Source: Oscillospiraceae bacterium
GTDB lineage: Bacteria > Bacillota > Clostridia > Oscillospirales > Acutalibacteraceae
DNA length: 64,000 bases
Direction: 5' to 3'
NCBI GenBank assembly: GCA_029219165.1
Contig: JAQXSW010000021.1
Coordinates: forward strand, 62,001-126,000
In this document: positions 33,886-44,142 of the stretch, one piece after another
Layout: the number at the start of each line of letters is the position of its first letter
Numbering within the stretch: the first letter of the stretch is position 1
Notes under the pieces: generated by a model
The model's input: the letters and a program-made list of their open reading frames with translations, nothing else
Told to the model about the DNA's origin: nothing
The model's database searches: none
Position numbers and translations under genes: made by a program

Positions 33886-36800
33886 ATGCTAAACATTATC
33901 ACCGGTCGCTCCGGATCCGGAAAAACAACATATATCCACAGTCTTCTCAAGGAAAAGGCTATGCGTGGTGAAAACAAACTCCTGCTTATTGTGCCGGAGC
34001 AGTTCTCCTTTGCGTCTGAAAGGCGAATTTTAACGGACCTTGATGCTAAAAACGCTCAAAACATTGAGGTGCTTAGTTTTACTCGACTTTCAAACTATGT
34101 TAACAGAAACCTCGGCGGTCTAAGCGGTAACTTTGCAGATGATGATATACGTTTAATCATCATGCTTCGTGCTCTTGAAGGGCTTACCGACAAACTTGAC
34201 CTTTATTCCAAACACAAAAAAAGTGTTTCTCTTGCAAACCAACTACTTGTTCTTATCAGTGAATTCAGACGCGAGTGTATAACTCCACAAATGCTCGAAC
34301 TTGCATCAAAAAACACAGCTATTGCCACATTAAGAAAAAAACTATATGAACTTGCCCTTATATATGATGCTTATGATGCTCTTTTTGGTGCCATGTACAC
34401 AGATGAAGACACTGTTTTGGACAAGCTATCAGAAAAACTAAGCCAAAATAACTTCTTTGAAGGCTACACAATTTGTATAGATGCATTCAAAGGCTTTACA
34501 AAGCAGGAATACAACATTATCAGACATTTAATAAAACAAGCAGACGAAGTATATATTTCTCCTTGTACTGAGGACATACACAAAGATGATCCTGCCATGA
34601 TTTCAAACTCTGTAAATGAAATGGCAAAAAGACTTGAAAGAATTGCAAAAGAGGAAAATATTGGTGTCAGATGTCCAAGCCAAGAAGAAACCGGTATAAA
34701 AGCTGGAAAAAGATTTTCAAGTGATGCGCTAAAATTCCTTGAAAAGAATATCTTTATGCCAACGAGTAATGAATTTACGGAACCTTCAAACGACATTGTC
34801 CTCTTCACAGCTCAAAGCCTTTACGAAGAATGTGACTACATTGCATCCACTGTCCACCATTTAATCAGAGAAAATGACATTAGACTTCGTGACATTGCTA
34901 TAATTACAAGAAATGAAGAAAATTATAAAAAAGAGCTTCTTGCTGCACTCTCAAGATATAACATTCCGGTATTTGAAGACAGCAGGCAGCCAATAGCATT
35001 CCAACCGGTAATAACACTTGTTCAAAACGTTTTACAAATAATGCATTATGGATTTACTACCGAAAACATTCTTCATTACTTTAAAACAGGGTTATCCCCT
35101 ATTTCTTTAGACGAAACTGCAAAAATAGAAAATTATGCACTTATGTGGGACATAAAAGCAAATTCTTGGAAAAATGAATTCACTCTCAGTCCTTATGGTT
35201 TTGAAACAAAAGATAAAGACAGTGCAAAAAAAGAACGGAACGAACTAAATGACATAAGAAAAAGAGGTATTAAACCTCTAATTAAACTCTACAACAAAAT
35301 TGGAAAAGAACACAATGTAACGGCGGAAGACATAAGTGAAGCACTATATGATTTCCTTATGGAAACTGCTGTTCCGTTGAAATTAAAAGATATGGCCGTT
35401 TCATTCAATGAAAACGGCTTTACAGCCCTTGCATCTGAGCAAGACAGAGTGTGGGATATCCTCATGGATATAATTGGTAAGCTAAGTTCTGTCTACGGAG
35501 ACACGCTTACCAGTATTGAAACATACCACAATCTATTTAGCGCAATTGCAAGCACGGCAAGTTTTGGAAACATCCCTCACGGACTGGATGAAATTATAAT
35601 TGGTTCAGCTGACAGAATACGCCTTTCCTCTCCTGAAATTGTTTTTGTTGCAGGCTGTGCTGACGGCATATTCCCTCGTACAATTTCTCAGGGTGGTCTA
35701 CTTTCCAAAACTGACAGAGAAAATCTCAGAAAGCTTGGAATAGAACTATCCCTTGACAACACTCTTCTTGCAAGCGAAGAGCGTTTTATTGCCTATACAG
35801 CTGTTTCAGCGGCTCGTCATAAGCTCTATGTTTCGTATCATAAAACTGAGGGAAATGAGAGCCTAATGCCTTCAATAATCTTTAAAAACATATCTTCTCT
35901 CTTCCCTAAAAATGAGGTAATAGATGCGTCCAACATAGAGCCTTCATATTACGCTGAAACAGAAAAAAGTGCATTTCATGCATATGCAAATGCACTGGCA
36001 GCTTCAAACAAAAAAACAGACGAATTGGCAATTAAAGAAGTGCTTCTTGAAAAAGAAACATACAATGGCAAACTGGAAACCATTGACACTGCAAAAGAAA
36101 ACAAGCCATTCCAAATTAAAGATAAGAATATTTCCACCGAATTATTCAGGAAAGACATGGGTATCTCTGCTTCACGCGTGGATAAATACTACAACTGTCC
36201 GTTTAAATACTTCTGTGAATTTGGTATGGAAGCAAAGCCTAGAAAAAAAGCAGAATTGAACGTTGCTATCTCCGGAACAGTAATTCACTATGTGCTTGAA
36301 AATATTATTAAAGAGCATAAAAAAGAGGGTCTAATTGCACTTTCTGAAGAAGAAAAAAAAGAAGCAGTAAACAAGTGGCTTAAGGCTTATATAGATAAAG
36401 AGTTAGGAGGAGCAGACGACAAATCAGACAGATTTAAATATTTATACAGTCGTCTTTCAAACGCACTATATGACATAGTGAACAGACTGTGTGAAGAGTT
36501 TAAAGTAACTTCATTCATTCCGTGTGATTTTGAGCTTTCAATAGGAAAAGAAGATGGAATAGATGCATATACAATTCCGCTTCCAGATGGTGGATCCGTT
36601 TCAATTTACGGAAGCGTAGATAGAGTCGACAAATACGAAAAAGACGGAAAGACCTACATAAAAGTTGTTGACTATAAATCCGGAGGAAAAGACTTTGTTC
36701 TTTCAGACATTCTTGAGGGCCTAAATATGCAAATGCTCATATATCTCTTTTCTATTGAGGCATCAGGAAAAGAAAGATATGGCAACATTGTCCCTGCAGG

Positions 36801-37278
36801 AATTCTCTATTACCCTGCCAAAAAAGCAACAATTTCAAGCAAATCAAGAATTCCAACAGAAAAAGAAATACTTGAAAACAGCAGAGCAAACCACCGAGGA
36901 AACGGTCTCTTTATTTCAAATCAAGACGTAGTTTATGCATTGGGAAACGAAGAAGGCGATGCATTCCTAAAGATGTTCACAGGACGTGGACAAAACAGAG
37001 TTCTTTCCGACAATTTTATCACCCTTGAAAACATGGGCAGAATAAAAAAGAAAATTGACAGAACTCTATGTGAAATGGCAATGAATCTCCATGAAGGCAC
37101 AGTACCGGCAACTCCGGCTTTTCATGATAACAATAAAAATGCATGTAATTATTGTGATTACAAAGCAGTCTGCAGGGTGTCGGACGATGCATTCCATCAG
37201 ATAAATCATTTAAAAAATAATGAAGTTTTTGAAATACTGCTTAATGAAGAAAACGAGGGAGGTGCCATAGTCAAATGA
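33886..37278 (+). CDS. addB: ATP-dependent nuclease subunit AddB
   Basis: One half of the AddAB helicase-nuclease, which resects double-strand breaks for RecA. The 1130-residue protein has a Walker A GRSGSGKTTYI (8-18), a helicase-like core without full motifs, and a C-terminal RecB-family nuclease domain with VDYKSGGK. It has the iron-sulfur cysteines Cys771 (YYNCPFKYF) and Cys1087/1090/1096 (CNYCDYKAVC). ATG follows AAAGGAG. An extended -10 (TGGTAAAAT, about 33,847-33,855) lies 30 bp upstream, so transcription need not come from dpaAB. The end overlaps addA by 4 bp. Confidence 0.94.
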   Translation: MLNIITGRSGSGKTTYIHSLLKEKAMRGENKLLLIVPEQFSFASERRILTDLDAKNAQNIEVLSFTRLSNYVNRNLGGLSGNFADDDIRLIIMLRALEGLTDKLDLYSKHKKSVSLANQLLVLISEFRRECITPQMLELASKNTAIATLRKKLYELALIYDAYDALFGAMYTDEDTVLDKLSEKLSQNNFFEGYTICIDAFKGFTKQEYNIIRHLIKQADEVYISPCTEDIHKDDPAMISNSVNEMAKRLERIAKEENIGVRCPSQEETGIKAGKRFSSDALKFLEKNIFMPTSNEFTEPSNDIVLFTAQSLYEECDYIASTVHHLIRENDIRLRDIAIITRNEENYKKELLAALSRYNIPVFEDSRQPIAFQPVITLVQNVLQIMHYGFTTENILHYFKTGLSPISLDETAKIENYALMWDIKANSWKNEFTLSPYGFETKDKDSAKKERNELNDIRKRGIKPLIKLYNKIGKEHNVTAEDISEALYDFLMETAVPLKLKDMAVSFNENGFTALASEQDRVWDILMDIIGKLSSVYGDTLTSIETYHNLFSAIASTASFGNIPHGLDEIIIGSADRIRLSSPEIVFVAGCADGIFPRTISQGGLLSKTDRENLRKLGIELSLDNTLLASEERFIAYTAVSAARHKLYVSYHKTEGNESLMPSIIFKNISSLFPKNEVIDASNIEPSYYAETEKSAFHAYANALAASNKKTDELAIKEVLLEKETYNGKLETIDTAKENKPFQIKDKNISTELFRKDMGISASRVDKYYNCPFKYFCEFGMEAKPRKKAELNVAISGTVIHYVLENIIKEHKKEGLIALSEEEKKEAVNKWLKAYIDKELGGADDKSDRFKYLYSRLSNALYDIVNRLCEEFKVTSFIPCDFELSIGKEDGIDAYTIPLPDGGSVSIYGSVDRVDKYEKDGKTYIKVVDYKSGGKDFVLSDILEGLNMQMLIYLFSIEASGKERYGNIVPAGILYYPAKKATISSKSRIPTEKEILENSRANHRGNGLFISNQDVVYALGNEEGDAFLKMFTGRGQNRVLSDNFITLENMGRIKKKIDRTLCEMAMNLHEGTVPATPAFHDNNKNACNYCDYKAVCRVSDDAFHQINHLKNNEVFEILLNEENEGGAIVK

Positions 37279-40200
37279 GTAATGAAAAAAGAGAATGGAC
37301 TGACGACCAAAAAGACGCCATAAATTCAAGAAATGGCACCGTAATCGTCAGTGCTGCAGCGGGTTCCGGTAAAACATCTGTACTTGTTGAGCGTATAATT
37401 CAGCGTCTAACAGACAAAGAGAACGGGTGCGATGCAGACAAATTACTAATAGTAACTTTCACCAGAGCTGCAACAGCAGAAATGCACAGCAGACTTTCTG
37501 ATGCAATAAATGAGGAACTTAAAAAGAATCCCTATGATTCGAATCTTCAAAGGCAACAAATGCTCCTTCCATCCGCAAACATATATACAATTGATGCATT
37601 CTGTGCAAATCTTGTACGTGAGCACTTTGAGTCCATAAAGGACTATAAAATACATCCCGATTTCTCCCCTCTTGATGAGGGTGAGTCCAAGGTTCTTCAA
37701 AGCCAGGCAATGCAAATTGTCCTTGATGAACTTTATAGCAATAAGGAAAACAAAAACTTTAAAAATCTACTTGAATTACTTTTCCATGGAAAAGACGACT
37801 CAACTCTTGAAGACAACATAAGAAAACTTTATAACTACTCAAGAGCATATCCATCTCCAAACACATGGCTTGACAGCGCTGTAAGCGAATATAATCCGGA
37901 TATACCACTTAATGAATCGCCAATTGGTAAGGCTATTGTTTTAAATGCAGTGGAAGTCCTAGACTATGCAATAAAGCAAGGAAATTCCGGAATTGAAGCT
38001 ATGTCTTCTGATGAAGAGGCTACACTTTGCAATTCATACATCATACTGAAAAATGAATTGGAGTTATGCGAAAAACTGAAAGTTCTTATTGAAGACTATA
38101 ATTTTTCAGAAGCAAACCGTCTCTTGAATGACTTTAGCTTTTCAAGATGGAGTACGCCAAAGGGAAAAACAGGAGATCCAATTTTTGTAGCTGCAAAGGC
38201 AAGCAGAGATTTGATTAAGAAAATCCTAACAGAAAAACTTCCTAAAATAATCAGCCAAACAAATGAGGATGCACTTGAAGACATTAAAACAATAGGCCCA
38301 CTTGCCTTGGAACTCGTAAATGCAACAAAGAGATTTTCCGACATCTATATGGAACTCAAACTTCAAATTAACAAGTTGGATTTCTCTGATATTTCCCATT
38401 TTGCACTGGAACTTCTTGTTAAGGACCCTTCAAAAGATAATTTTGAAAAAACTGAACTTGCCCTGGATATTTCCAATTCATTTGAAGAAATATTAATTGA
38501 TGAATACCAGGATACAAACAAGGCGCAAGACATGATCTTTAGAGCCATATCCAGAGATGAAAACAATCTGTTTATGGTCGGAGATGTTAAACAAAGTATC
38601 TACGGATTTCGTCAGGCAATGCCGGAAATCTTTCTTGAAAAGAAGAATTCATTTGATAAATTCAACAGAGACAATCCTAAATATCCTGCAACCATTACTT
38701 TAGGTCAAAATTTCAGAAGCAGAAAAGGCGTAACCGACTATGTAAATCATGTTTTTACAAAAGTTATGTCAAAAAGTTGCGGTGATGTAAATTACAACAA
38801 TGAGGAAAAACTTGTATATGGAGCAAAATATGACAATATCAATTGTCCGGACACAGAATTCCATATAGTAAAAACAACAGATGAACTGACATCTCTTGAA
38901 TCGCAAACAGAATTTATTGCAAAGTACATTACAAACCGTGTGAAAAATGAACCGGATACAAATTACAGAGATTTTACAATTTTAATGCAAACAGTAACCG
39001 GTAAAATAAGCACAATTGAAAAAAAATTCAAAGAATACGGAATTCCGGTTTACTCAGATGTAGATTCCGGTTTCTTTAGTACTCCTGATATTCAAATTAT
39101 GACATCCCTTCTAAAAGTCATAGATAATCCTCTGCTTGATGTACCTATGCTCTCCGTTCTTCTTTCACCAATATTTGGTTTCACTTTGGATGACATGGCT
39201 AAAATCCGCATAAATTCAAGAAAAACTTCACTTTATCATGCTCTTCTACTTGGTGAAAAAGCCGGATTTGAGAAATGCATTGAAGCTTGTAAAGCGCTAC
39301 GCCTTTACAGAACACTTTCAGTGTCACTTCCGGCCGGAGAACTCATAAGAAGAATATATGATGACACTCTATTCCCCACTATATCTGCTGCACTTCCAAA
39401 CGGTGCCGTGAGACGTGCAAATTTAATGCTTCTGCAAAAATATGCTGACGACTATGACCGAACCAGCACATATGGAATTTCAGGCTTTGTAAGATATATA
39501 GAAAAGATGGAAGAAAATGATATGGATACAAACAGCGCAAACGAAGTACCAGACTCTGCAAACGTTGTCAGAGTTATGAGTATCCATAAGAGTAAAGGTC
39601 TTGAATTTAAAAACTGTATTCTTCTAAACACAGACAAGCAGTTTAACAAACGTGATTTAAATGCAAATGTTATTCTCCACCCTACCTTAGGCGTGGGAAT
39701 AAAAGGGCGAAACTTTGAGTCGGGAAACACTTACCCGTGCCTTGTCCACAGTGCTATAAAGCTTGAAGTCGAAAAAAATCTTATGTCTGAAAACATAAGA
39801 GTTCTTTATGTTGCTCTTACCAGAGCAAAAGAACGACTTATTATTGTAGGTGGGACAAAAGATGAACCTGAAAAATTCTTTGAAGATTTCTCAGATAAAA
39901 TAGACAGTAGCGGAAACATTGCCCCCTACACAATAAGATCAGCTTCAAGTTTCATGAATATTCTTCTGCCGGCAACTCTTACTCATCCAAGTGCAAAATT
40001 ATTCAGAGATTATTGTTCCACCGGGATTCCGGTAGTTCCTACAGAAGAAAAAATACTTTGTATGTGGCATGACTTGGCAGATGAAGAACCTTTTGAAAAC
40101 AAAGAAAATCAGGCGGATGATAATAAACTTAATAAAACGGATGAATTTCTATCCCTTGTTCAGGATATTAAACAAAGAATGGAATATGAATATCCATTTA

Positions 40201-40823
40201 AAGCCCTTTCAAATATTACAACAAAAAGGGCTGCATCCCATCTTAATGACGGAGGTTTTTCAGAGGAATTCTTTGCAAGTACAAGGCCGGAATTTAGATC
40301 AAGATCCGGACTTACTCCTGCTGAAAGAGGTACTTGTCTACATAAATTCATGCAATATGCAGACTTTAAGGCTGTAGAAAATAATATAGATGAGGAAATT
40401 AAAAGACTCTCCTCTCTTGGTTTCTTAACAATCAGAGAACTTTCATCAATAGATCCACAAAAGGTATACGGTTTCCTCAATTCTCCTATTTATGAAAGAA
40501 TGAACAGAAGTCAAAACATAATGCGTGAAAAGAAGTTTGCAGTCTTAGTCCCTGCCGGCAATTTTGAGCCGTCTCTTCCGGACAACCAAAAAGATGAGCC
40601 GGTACTTATTCAAGGTATTGCCGACTGTGTGTTTGAAGAGAATGGAAATTTAATTCTGGTTGACTATAAGACGGACAATACCAAGGATGAAAACGTCCTC
40701 ATTGAACGTCACAAGCCACAACTTGAAACGTACGTAAGCGCACTTACGGAATGTCTTGGAATGCCTGTTACAGAGGCATATATCTATTCATTTAGTTTGG
40801 ATAAAGAAATTAGAGTAATATAA
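37275..40823 (+). CDS. addA: ATP-dependent helicase/nuclease subunit AddA
   Basis: The 1182-residue UvrD-type helicase and nuclease partner of AddB. Walker A SAAAGSGKTSVL (about 27-38), motif II IDEYQDTN (about 404-411), motif VI VALTRAKERL, and a C-terminal nuclease core GIADCVFEENG followed by LVDYKTD are all intact. The start overlaps the addB stop region by 4 bp, the usual coupling for this pair. No frameshift is seen, so the complex should be active. Confidence 0.95.
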   Translation: MSNEKREWTDDQKDAINSRNGTVIVSAAAGSGKTSVLVERIIQRLTDKENGCDADKLLIVTFTRAATAEMHSRLSDAINEELKKNPYDSNLQRQQMLLPSANIYTIDAFCANLVREHFESIKDYKIHPDFSPLDEGESKVLQSQAMQIVLDELYSNKENKNFKNLLELLFHGKDDSTLEDNIRKLYNYSRAYPSPNTWLDSAVSEYNPDIPLNESPIGKAIVLNAVEVLDYAIKQGNSGIEAMSSDEEATLCNSYIILKNELELCEKLKVLIEDYNFSEANRLLNDFSFSRWSTPKGKTGDPIFVAAKASRDLIKKILTEKLPKIISQTNEDALEDIKTIGPLALELVNATKRFSDIYMELKLQINKLDFSDISHFALELLVKDPSKDNFEKTELALDISNSFEEILIDEYQDTNKAQDMIFRAISRDENNLFMVGDVKQSIYGFRQAMPEIFLEKKNSFDKFNRDNPKYPATITLGQNFRSRKGVTDYVNHVFTKVMSKSCGDVNYNNEEKLVYGAKYDNINCPDTEFHIVKTTDELTSLESQTEFIAKYITNRVKNEPDTNYRDFTILMQTVTGKISTIEKKFKEYGIPVYSDVDSGFFSTPDIQIMTSLLKVIDNPLLDVPMLSVLLSPIFGFTLDDMAKIRINSRKTSLYHALLLGEKAGFEKCIEACKALRLYRTLSVSLPAGELIRRIYDDTLFPTISAALPNGAVRRANLMLLQKYADDYDRTSTYGISGFVRYIEKMEENDMDTNSANEVPDSANVVRVMSIHKSKGLEFKNCILLNTDKQFNKRDLNANVILHPTLGVGIKGRNFESGNTYPCLVHSAIKLEVEKNLMSENIRVLYVALTRAKERLIIVGGTKDEPEKFFEDFSDKIDSSGNIAPYTIRSASSFMNILLPATLTHPSAKLFRDYCSTGIPVVPTEEKILCMWHDLADEEPFENKENQADDNKLNKTDEFLSLVQDIKQRMEYEYPFKALSNITTKRAASHLNDGGFSEEFFASTRPEFRSRSGLTPAERGTCLHKFMQYADFKAVENNIDEEIKRLSSLGFLTIRELSSIDPQKVYGFLNSPIYERMNRSQNIMREKKFAVLVPAGNFEPSLPDNQKDEPVLIQGIADCVFEENGNLILVDYKTDNTKDENVLIERHKPQLETYVSALTECLGMPVTEAYIYSFSLDKEIRVI

Positions 40824-40862
40824 AAAACAGCTTACCGGTTTAAAATCGGTAAGCTGTTTTTA
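40822..40862. terminator. Terminator between addA and the histidine kinase gene
   Basis: A 15-16-bp perfect stem (40822-40837 with 40847-40861) with a 9-base loop, A-run before and T-run after; works in both directions for these convergent genes. Confidence 0.9.
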
Positions 40863-40863
40863 T

Positions 40864-43395
40864 TTAATGTTTAAGAGGAAGCTTAATTGTTACACAGAAT
40901 AAGTCCCCATCAACTGAAACCTCAAACTTTCCACCTTCAAGTTCTGTAATACTTTTAGCAATTGAAAGACCAAGGCCGGAACCTTCTGTAGAACGTGCAG
41001 AGTCACCTCTTACAAAACGTTCCGCAAGCATTTCAGTGTCAAAATGCATTTCATCTTTTGAAACATTTTTCATTGAAATAGCTGCAAAATTTTGTTCCTT
41101 GGATACATTTAGAAATACTCTTGTTCCAGGCATAGCATACTTTTTAACGTTTGAGAAAAGGTTTTCAATAACTCTGTAAGTCTTTGCACCGTCTGCAACA
41201 ATTAAAATTGGCTCATCCGGAACATCATAACGAAGATCAAGATTTACTTCCTTTAGGATATCTTCATATTCGCCGTAAATTTGTTCTACAAGTTCAGAAA
41301 CATTCAGTTCCATAAGTTCAAGTTTCATATTTCCGGAATTTGCCTTGGATGTTTCAACGAGGTCTTCAATTAGTTTCTTAAGTCTGTTTGACTTTTCCTC
41401 AAGAACATCTATATATTCCCTAGCAGATTCATCCTCAATCTTACACTGTTTTAAAAGGCCTGTATAAGTAATAATGCTTGTAAGAGGTGTTTTTAGGTCA
41501 TGAGAAACATTTGTTATGAGTTCGGCTTTCATACGCTCACCCTTAACCGTTTCGTCAACTGCAACCTTCATACCCTCGGTCAGATTATTTGTCATTTCAC
41601 CTAAAATCTTTATTACCTTTGGAGAAGACTCAGTGTCTACCTTAAAGTCAAACTCACCTTTCTCGGCACCTGACAATGCATTTGAAATGTTTTCAAGCCC
41701 TGTAGCCAAGTTAACAATATACCTGAGGAACATAACAATATAGAAAGCTATTGCTATTGTTAAAGGCACTGCAACAATATACTCTTCCCAATAATATAAA
41801 AATGCTGTGAAAATTGAGACAGGTATTAGAGTTGCAATTGACACGAATGCCGGAAGCACAACGCGAAGTTTAAAATTGAAGTACGAGTCCCCAACCTTTG
41901 AGGCCCTTGACCACTTTTCAATTCTCTTCACATTTTCAATGAATAATCTATTAATAATTGTGTTTTTAAAGAATGTTGAAGTCTTCATATGTCTTGAAAC
42001 AGACATAATCCATTCAATAAAGAAAACATTGGCTATAAAAGATGAGACTGAAGTGAGCAGCCTCATTGTTGTGAAGTCAAGAACGCCGTTGGCATTTGAA
42101 TTTTCATCAAGATATTCAACATAGAAACCAAATGGTATATACAAAGCCAAAATAGCAAAAATGAGAAGTGAGAAAAATAGATGAATACTATTTGGAACAG
42201 CATCTATTGGTGCCATTTTAATTGTTCCGTCTTCTTTTATTACACCTGCATTTATTGTAAGGAAAACAATAGAACCAATCCAAAGGAATGTGCTTAAAAC
42301 TAAGAACAACAAGTCATTTCTAAGAGTTGAAGAAATTTCTTTAAAAGTATTGTAAAATGTGTTGTATTCATCCCCCGGGAGAAGAGTTGAGGCTGAGGTA
42401 TTTACATGAATGTAGATGTTATACTTGTTTGTATCAAATGATGATGGGAATACAGCATTAAATAAATTCTCCGAACTGCCATTGACGTAGCCACCCTCAC
42501 CATAGTAATAATCCAAATCCTGTAAATTGTTGTCCCCACTTCCAACCATATCAGCTATATCAGAGCTTACTTTAAGCGATCCATCAATTAAAGATACAGA
42601 ATATTCAGTCATATTTTTTGTTGCATTGGCAATATTGGAGACATCAATATTTGTATATATTAAACCTGTTTCTTTATTTTCAATAAAATAAGAATAATTT
42701 TTTAGACTGCTTAAATGGTTTTTCAATTCTTTATAAGAATTTTCAAACGATGCTTTTTCAGAAATAATTGTCCTCTGTAATTCATCTTCATGAGCAGCTA
42801 TAATAGTGGTTTCATCTATTGGTACATAACTTAAAGGAAAGCCTTTATAGTACTCCTGACCATTTCTAATTGTAATGCCTCTTCCTGTATTTGAATTATT
42901 TTCTGCTGCTATTTGATCTTCTGAGGAAAAATTACTCAAAATTAGACTTTGATCTATTGGAGAGTTTGGATATTCATAACGACTTTTTTCATAGTTATAA
43001 ACATACATTGACTCAATTTCGTCTATTTTGGCAATCAATATTGCCTGTTCAAGTTCAGCTGCAGCATTCTTTCTAATAGCCTTTTCAAAGGGTTCAAAAG
43101 AAGCGCCGGACTCCATTGATTCTTCACTAATATAACGGGTTGCCAAAAGTATTATTCTGCTGTTATCTATGAGTATTTCCTGTGCAAATTGCGTATTTCC
43201 GTTTCCCAAAATTGATGAAGTGCTGTTTTTTTCCAACACATCTATTACACCGTACATACCCGAATTACTTTGATAAATAAAATAAAATAGTTTCTCGGCA
43301 AAATAATTCATGCTGAAAAGCATAATGCAGGACAAGAGAGCCACAAAGATTTTAAAAATTCTACTATTATGAATCCTTGTCGATTTTGTATCCAA
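40864..43395 (-). CDS. Multi-pass sensor histidine kinase
   Basis: An 843-residue kinase. One transmembrane helix near the N-terminus (11-33) is followed by a 320-residue extracellular region. Five further hydrophobic helices lie between about 357 and 557. After a HAMP-like linker come the H-box NVSHDLKTPLT with His632 and an HATPase domain (ENLFSNVKKYA, GSGLGLSIAKS). One helix, large ectodomain, then five helices is unusual for a kinase of this type. The start is TTG at 43395 inside the response regulator gene (29-bp overlap); no later start keeps the first helix. The signal is unknown. Confidence 0.85.
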   Translation of the reverse strand: MDTKSTRIHNSRIFKIFVALLSCIMLFSMNYFAEKLFYFIYQSNSGMYGVIDVLEKNSTSSILGNGNTQFAQEILIDNSRIILLATRYISEESMESGASFEPFEKAIRKNAAAELEQAILIAKIDEIESMYVYNYEKSRYEYPNSPIDQSLILSNFSSEDQIAAENNSNTGRGITIRNGQEYYKGFPLSYVPIDETTIIAAHEDELQRTIISEKASFENSYKELKNHLSSLKNYSYFIENKETGLIYTNIDVSNIANATKNMTEYSVSLIDGSLKVSSDIADMVGSGDNNLQDLDYYYGEGGYVNGSSENLFNAVFPSSFDTNKYNIYIHVNTSASTLLPGDEYNTFYNTFKEISSTLRNDLLFLVLSTFLWIGSIVFLTINAGVIKEDGTIKMAPIDAVPNSIHLFFSLLIFAILALYIPFGFYVEYLDENSNANGVLDFTTMRLLTSVSSFIANVFFIEWIMSVSRHMKTSTFFKNTIINRLFIENVKRIEKWSRASKVGDSYFNFKLRVVLPAFVSIATLIPVSIFTAFLYYWEEYIVAVPLTIAIAFYIVMFLRYIVNLATGLENISNALSGAEKGEFDFKVDTESSPKVIKILGEMTNNLTEGMKVAVDETVKGERMKAELITNVSHDLKTPLTSIITYTGLLKQCKIEDESAREYIDVLEEKSNRLKKLIEDLVETSKANSGNMKLELMELNVSELVEQIYGEYEDILKEVNLDLRYDVPDEPILIVADGAKTYRVIENLFSNVKKYAMPGTRVFLNVSKEQNFAAISMKNVSKDEMHFDTEMLAERFVRGDSARSTEGSGLGLSIAKSITELEGGKFEVSVDGDLFCVTIKLPLKH

Positions 43396-44059
43396 TGCCC
43401 CACACCACCTTTATGTACTTTGGCTCTTTAGGATTAATTTCAATTTTTTCACGAATTCGTCTGATATGTACCGTAACAGTTTTTTCTGTTGCAAAAGCTT
43501 CCTCATGCCAAACTGCTTCATATATCTGATTTGTTGAAAGAACACAACCCATATTCTGCATTAAGTATTCAAGAATTTTATACTCAGTTGAAGTAACCTT
43601 AATAAGTTCACCGTCAACGGTTACACTTTTTGCCTTTGTGTCTAAAACAAGGCCCCCTGAAACAAGTACATCCTCTTTCTTTTCCATGCTTCCAAGGTTT
43701 GTATATCTTCTAATTTGAGACTTTACTCTTGCCACAAGTTCAAGAGGGTTAAATGGTTTTGTAACATAGTCATCAGCACCAAAGCCAAGGCCTGCAATTT
43801 TATCTGTATCCTCACTCTTGGCGGAAAGGAGAATAATTGGAATATTCTTTTTTTCACGAAGTTTCATTGTTGCAGTCATTCCGTCCATCTTTGGCATCAT
43901 GATGTCCATAATTACACAGTGAATTTCATTTGCTTCAGCAATTTGAAGTGCCTCAATTCCATTTGTTGCGCAAAGGACATTATATCCTTCATTTTTTAGG
44001 TATATTTCAATTGACTCAAGTATTGCTGTATCGTCGTCACATACAAGTACATTAATCAT
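43367..44059 (-). CDS. OmpR/PhoB-family response regulator
   Basis: A 230-residue two-component regulator: receiver domain with acidic pocket (CDDD, 8-11), phosphoacceptor Asp in VIMDIMMPKMDG (about Asp52) and Lys in VTKPFNPLEL, followed by a winged-helix DNA-binding domain (TEYKILEYLMQN, VTVHIRRIREKI). It is transcribed from its own promoter and overlaps the kinase gene by 29 bp, so the pair is one operon. It resembles VanR-like wall-stress regulators, but no target is evident beyond the adjacent secreted protein. Confidence 0.93.
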   Translation of the reverse strand: MINVLVCDDDTAILESIEIYLKNEGYNVLCATNGIEALQIAEANEIHCVIMDIMMPKMDGMTATMKLREKKNIPIILLSAKSEDTDKIAGLGFGADDYVTKPFNPLELVARVKSQIRRYTNLGSMEKKEDVLVSGGLVLDTKAKSVTVDGELIKVTSTEYKILEYLMQNMGCVLSTNQIYEAVWHEEAFATEKTVTVHIRRIREKIEINPKEPKYIKVVWGIGYKIDKDS

Positions 44060-44097
44060 TGTAATCCCTCCCGGATTTCATTTTTAATTTATTACAT

Positions 44098-44127
44098 TAT
44101 ATATTAAAAACCCATAGAGTTACAAAA
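44098..44127 (-). promoter_or_regulatory. Promoter of the two-component operon
   Basis: TTGTAA (44127-44122), 18-bp spacer, TATAAT (44103-44098) on the minus strand, 38 bp before the response regulator start codon and just after the stop codon of the leucine-rich repeat gene. Confidence 0.75.
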
Positions 44128-44142
44128 TTATTTACGCGTTTC

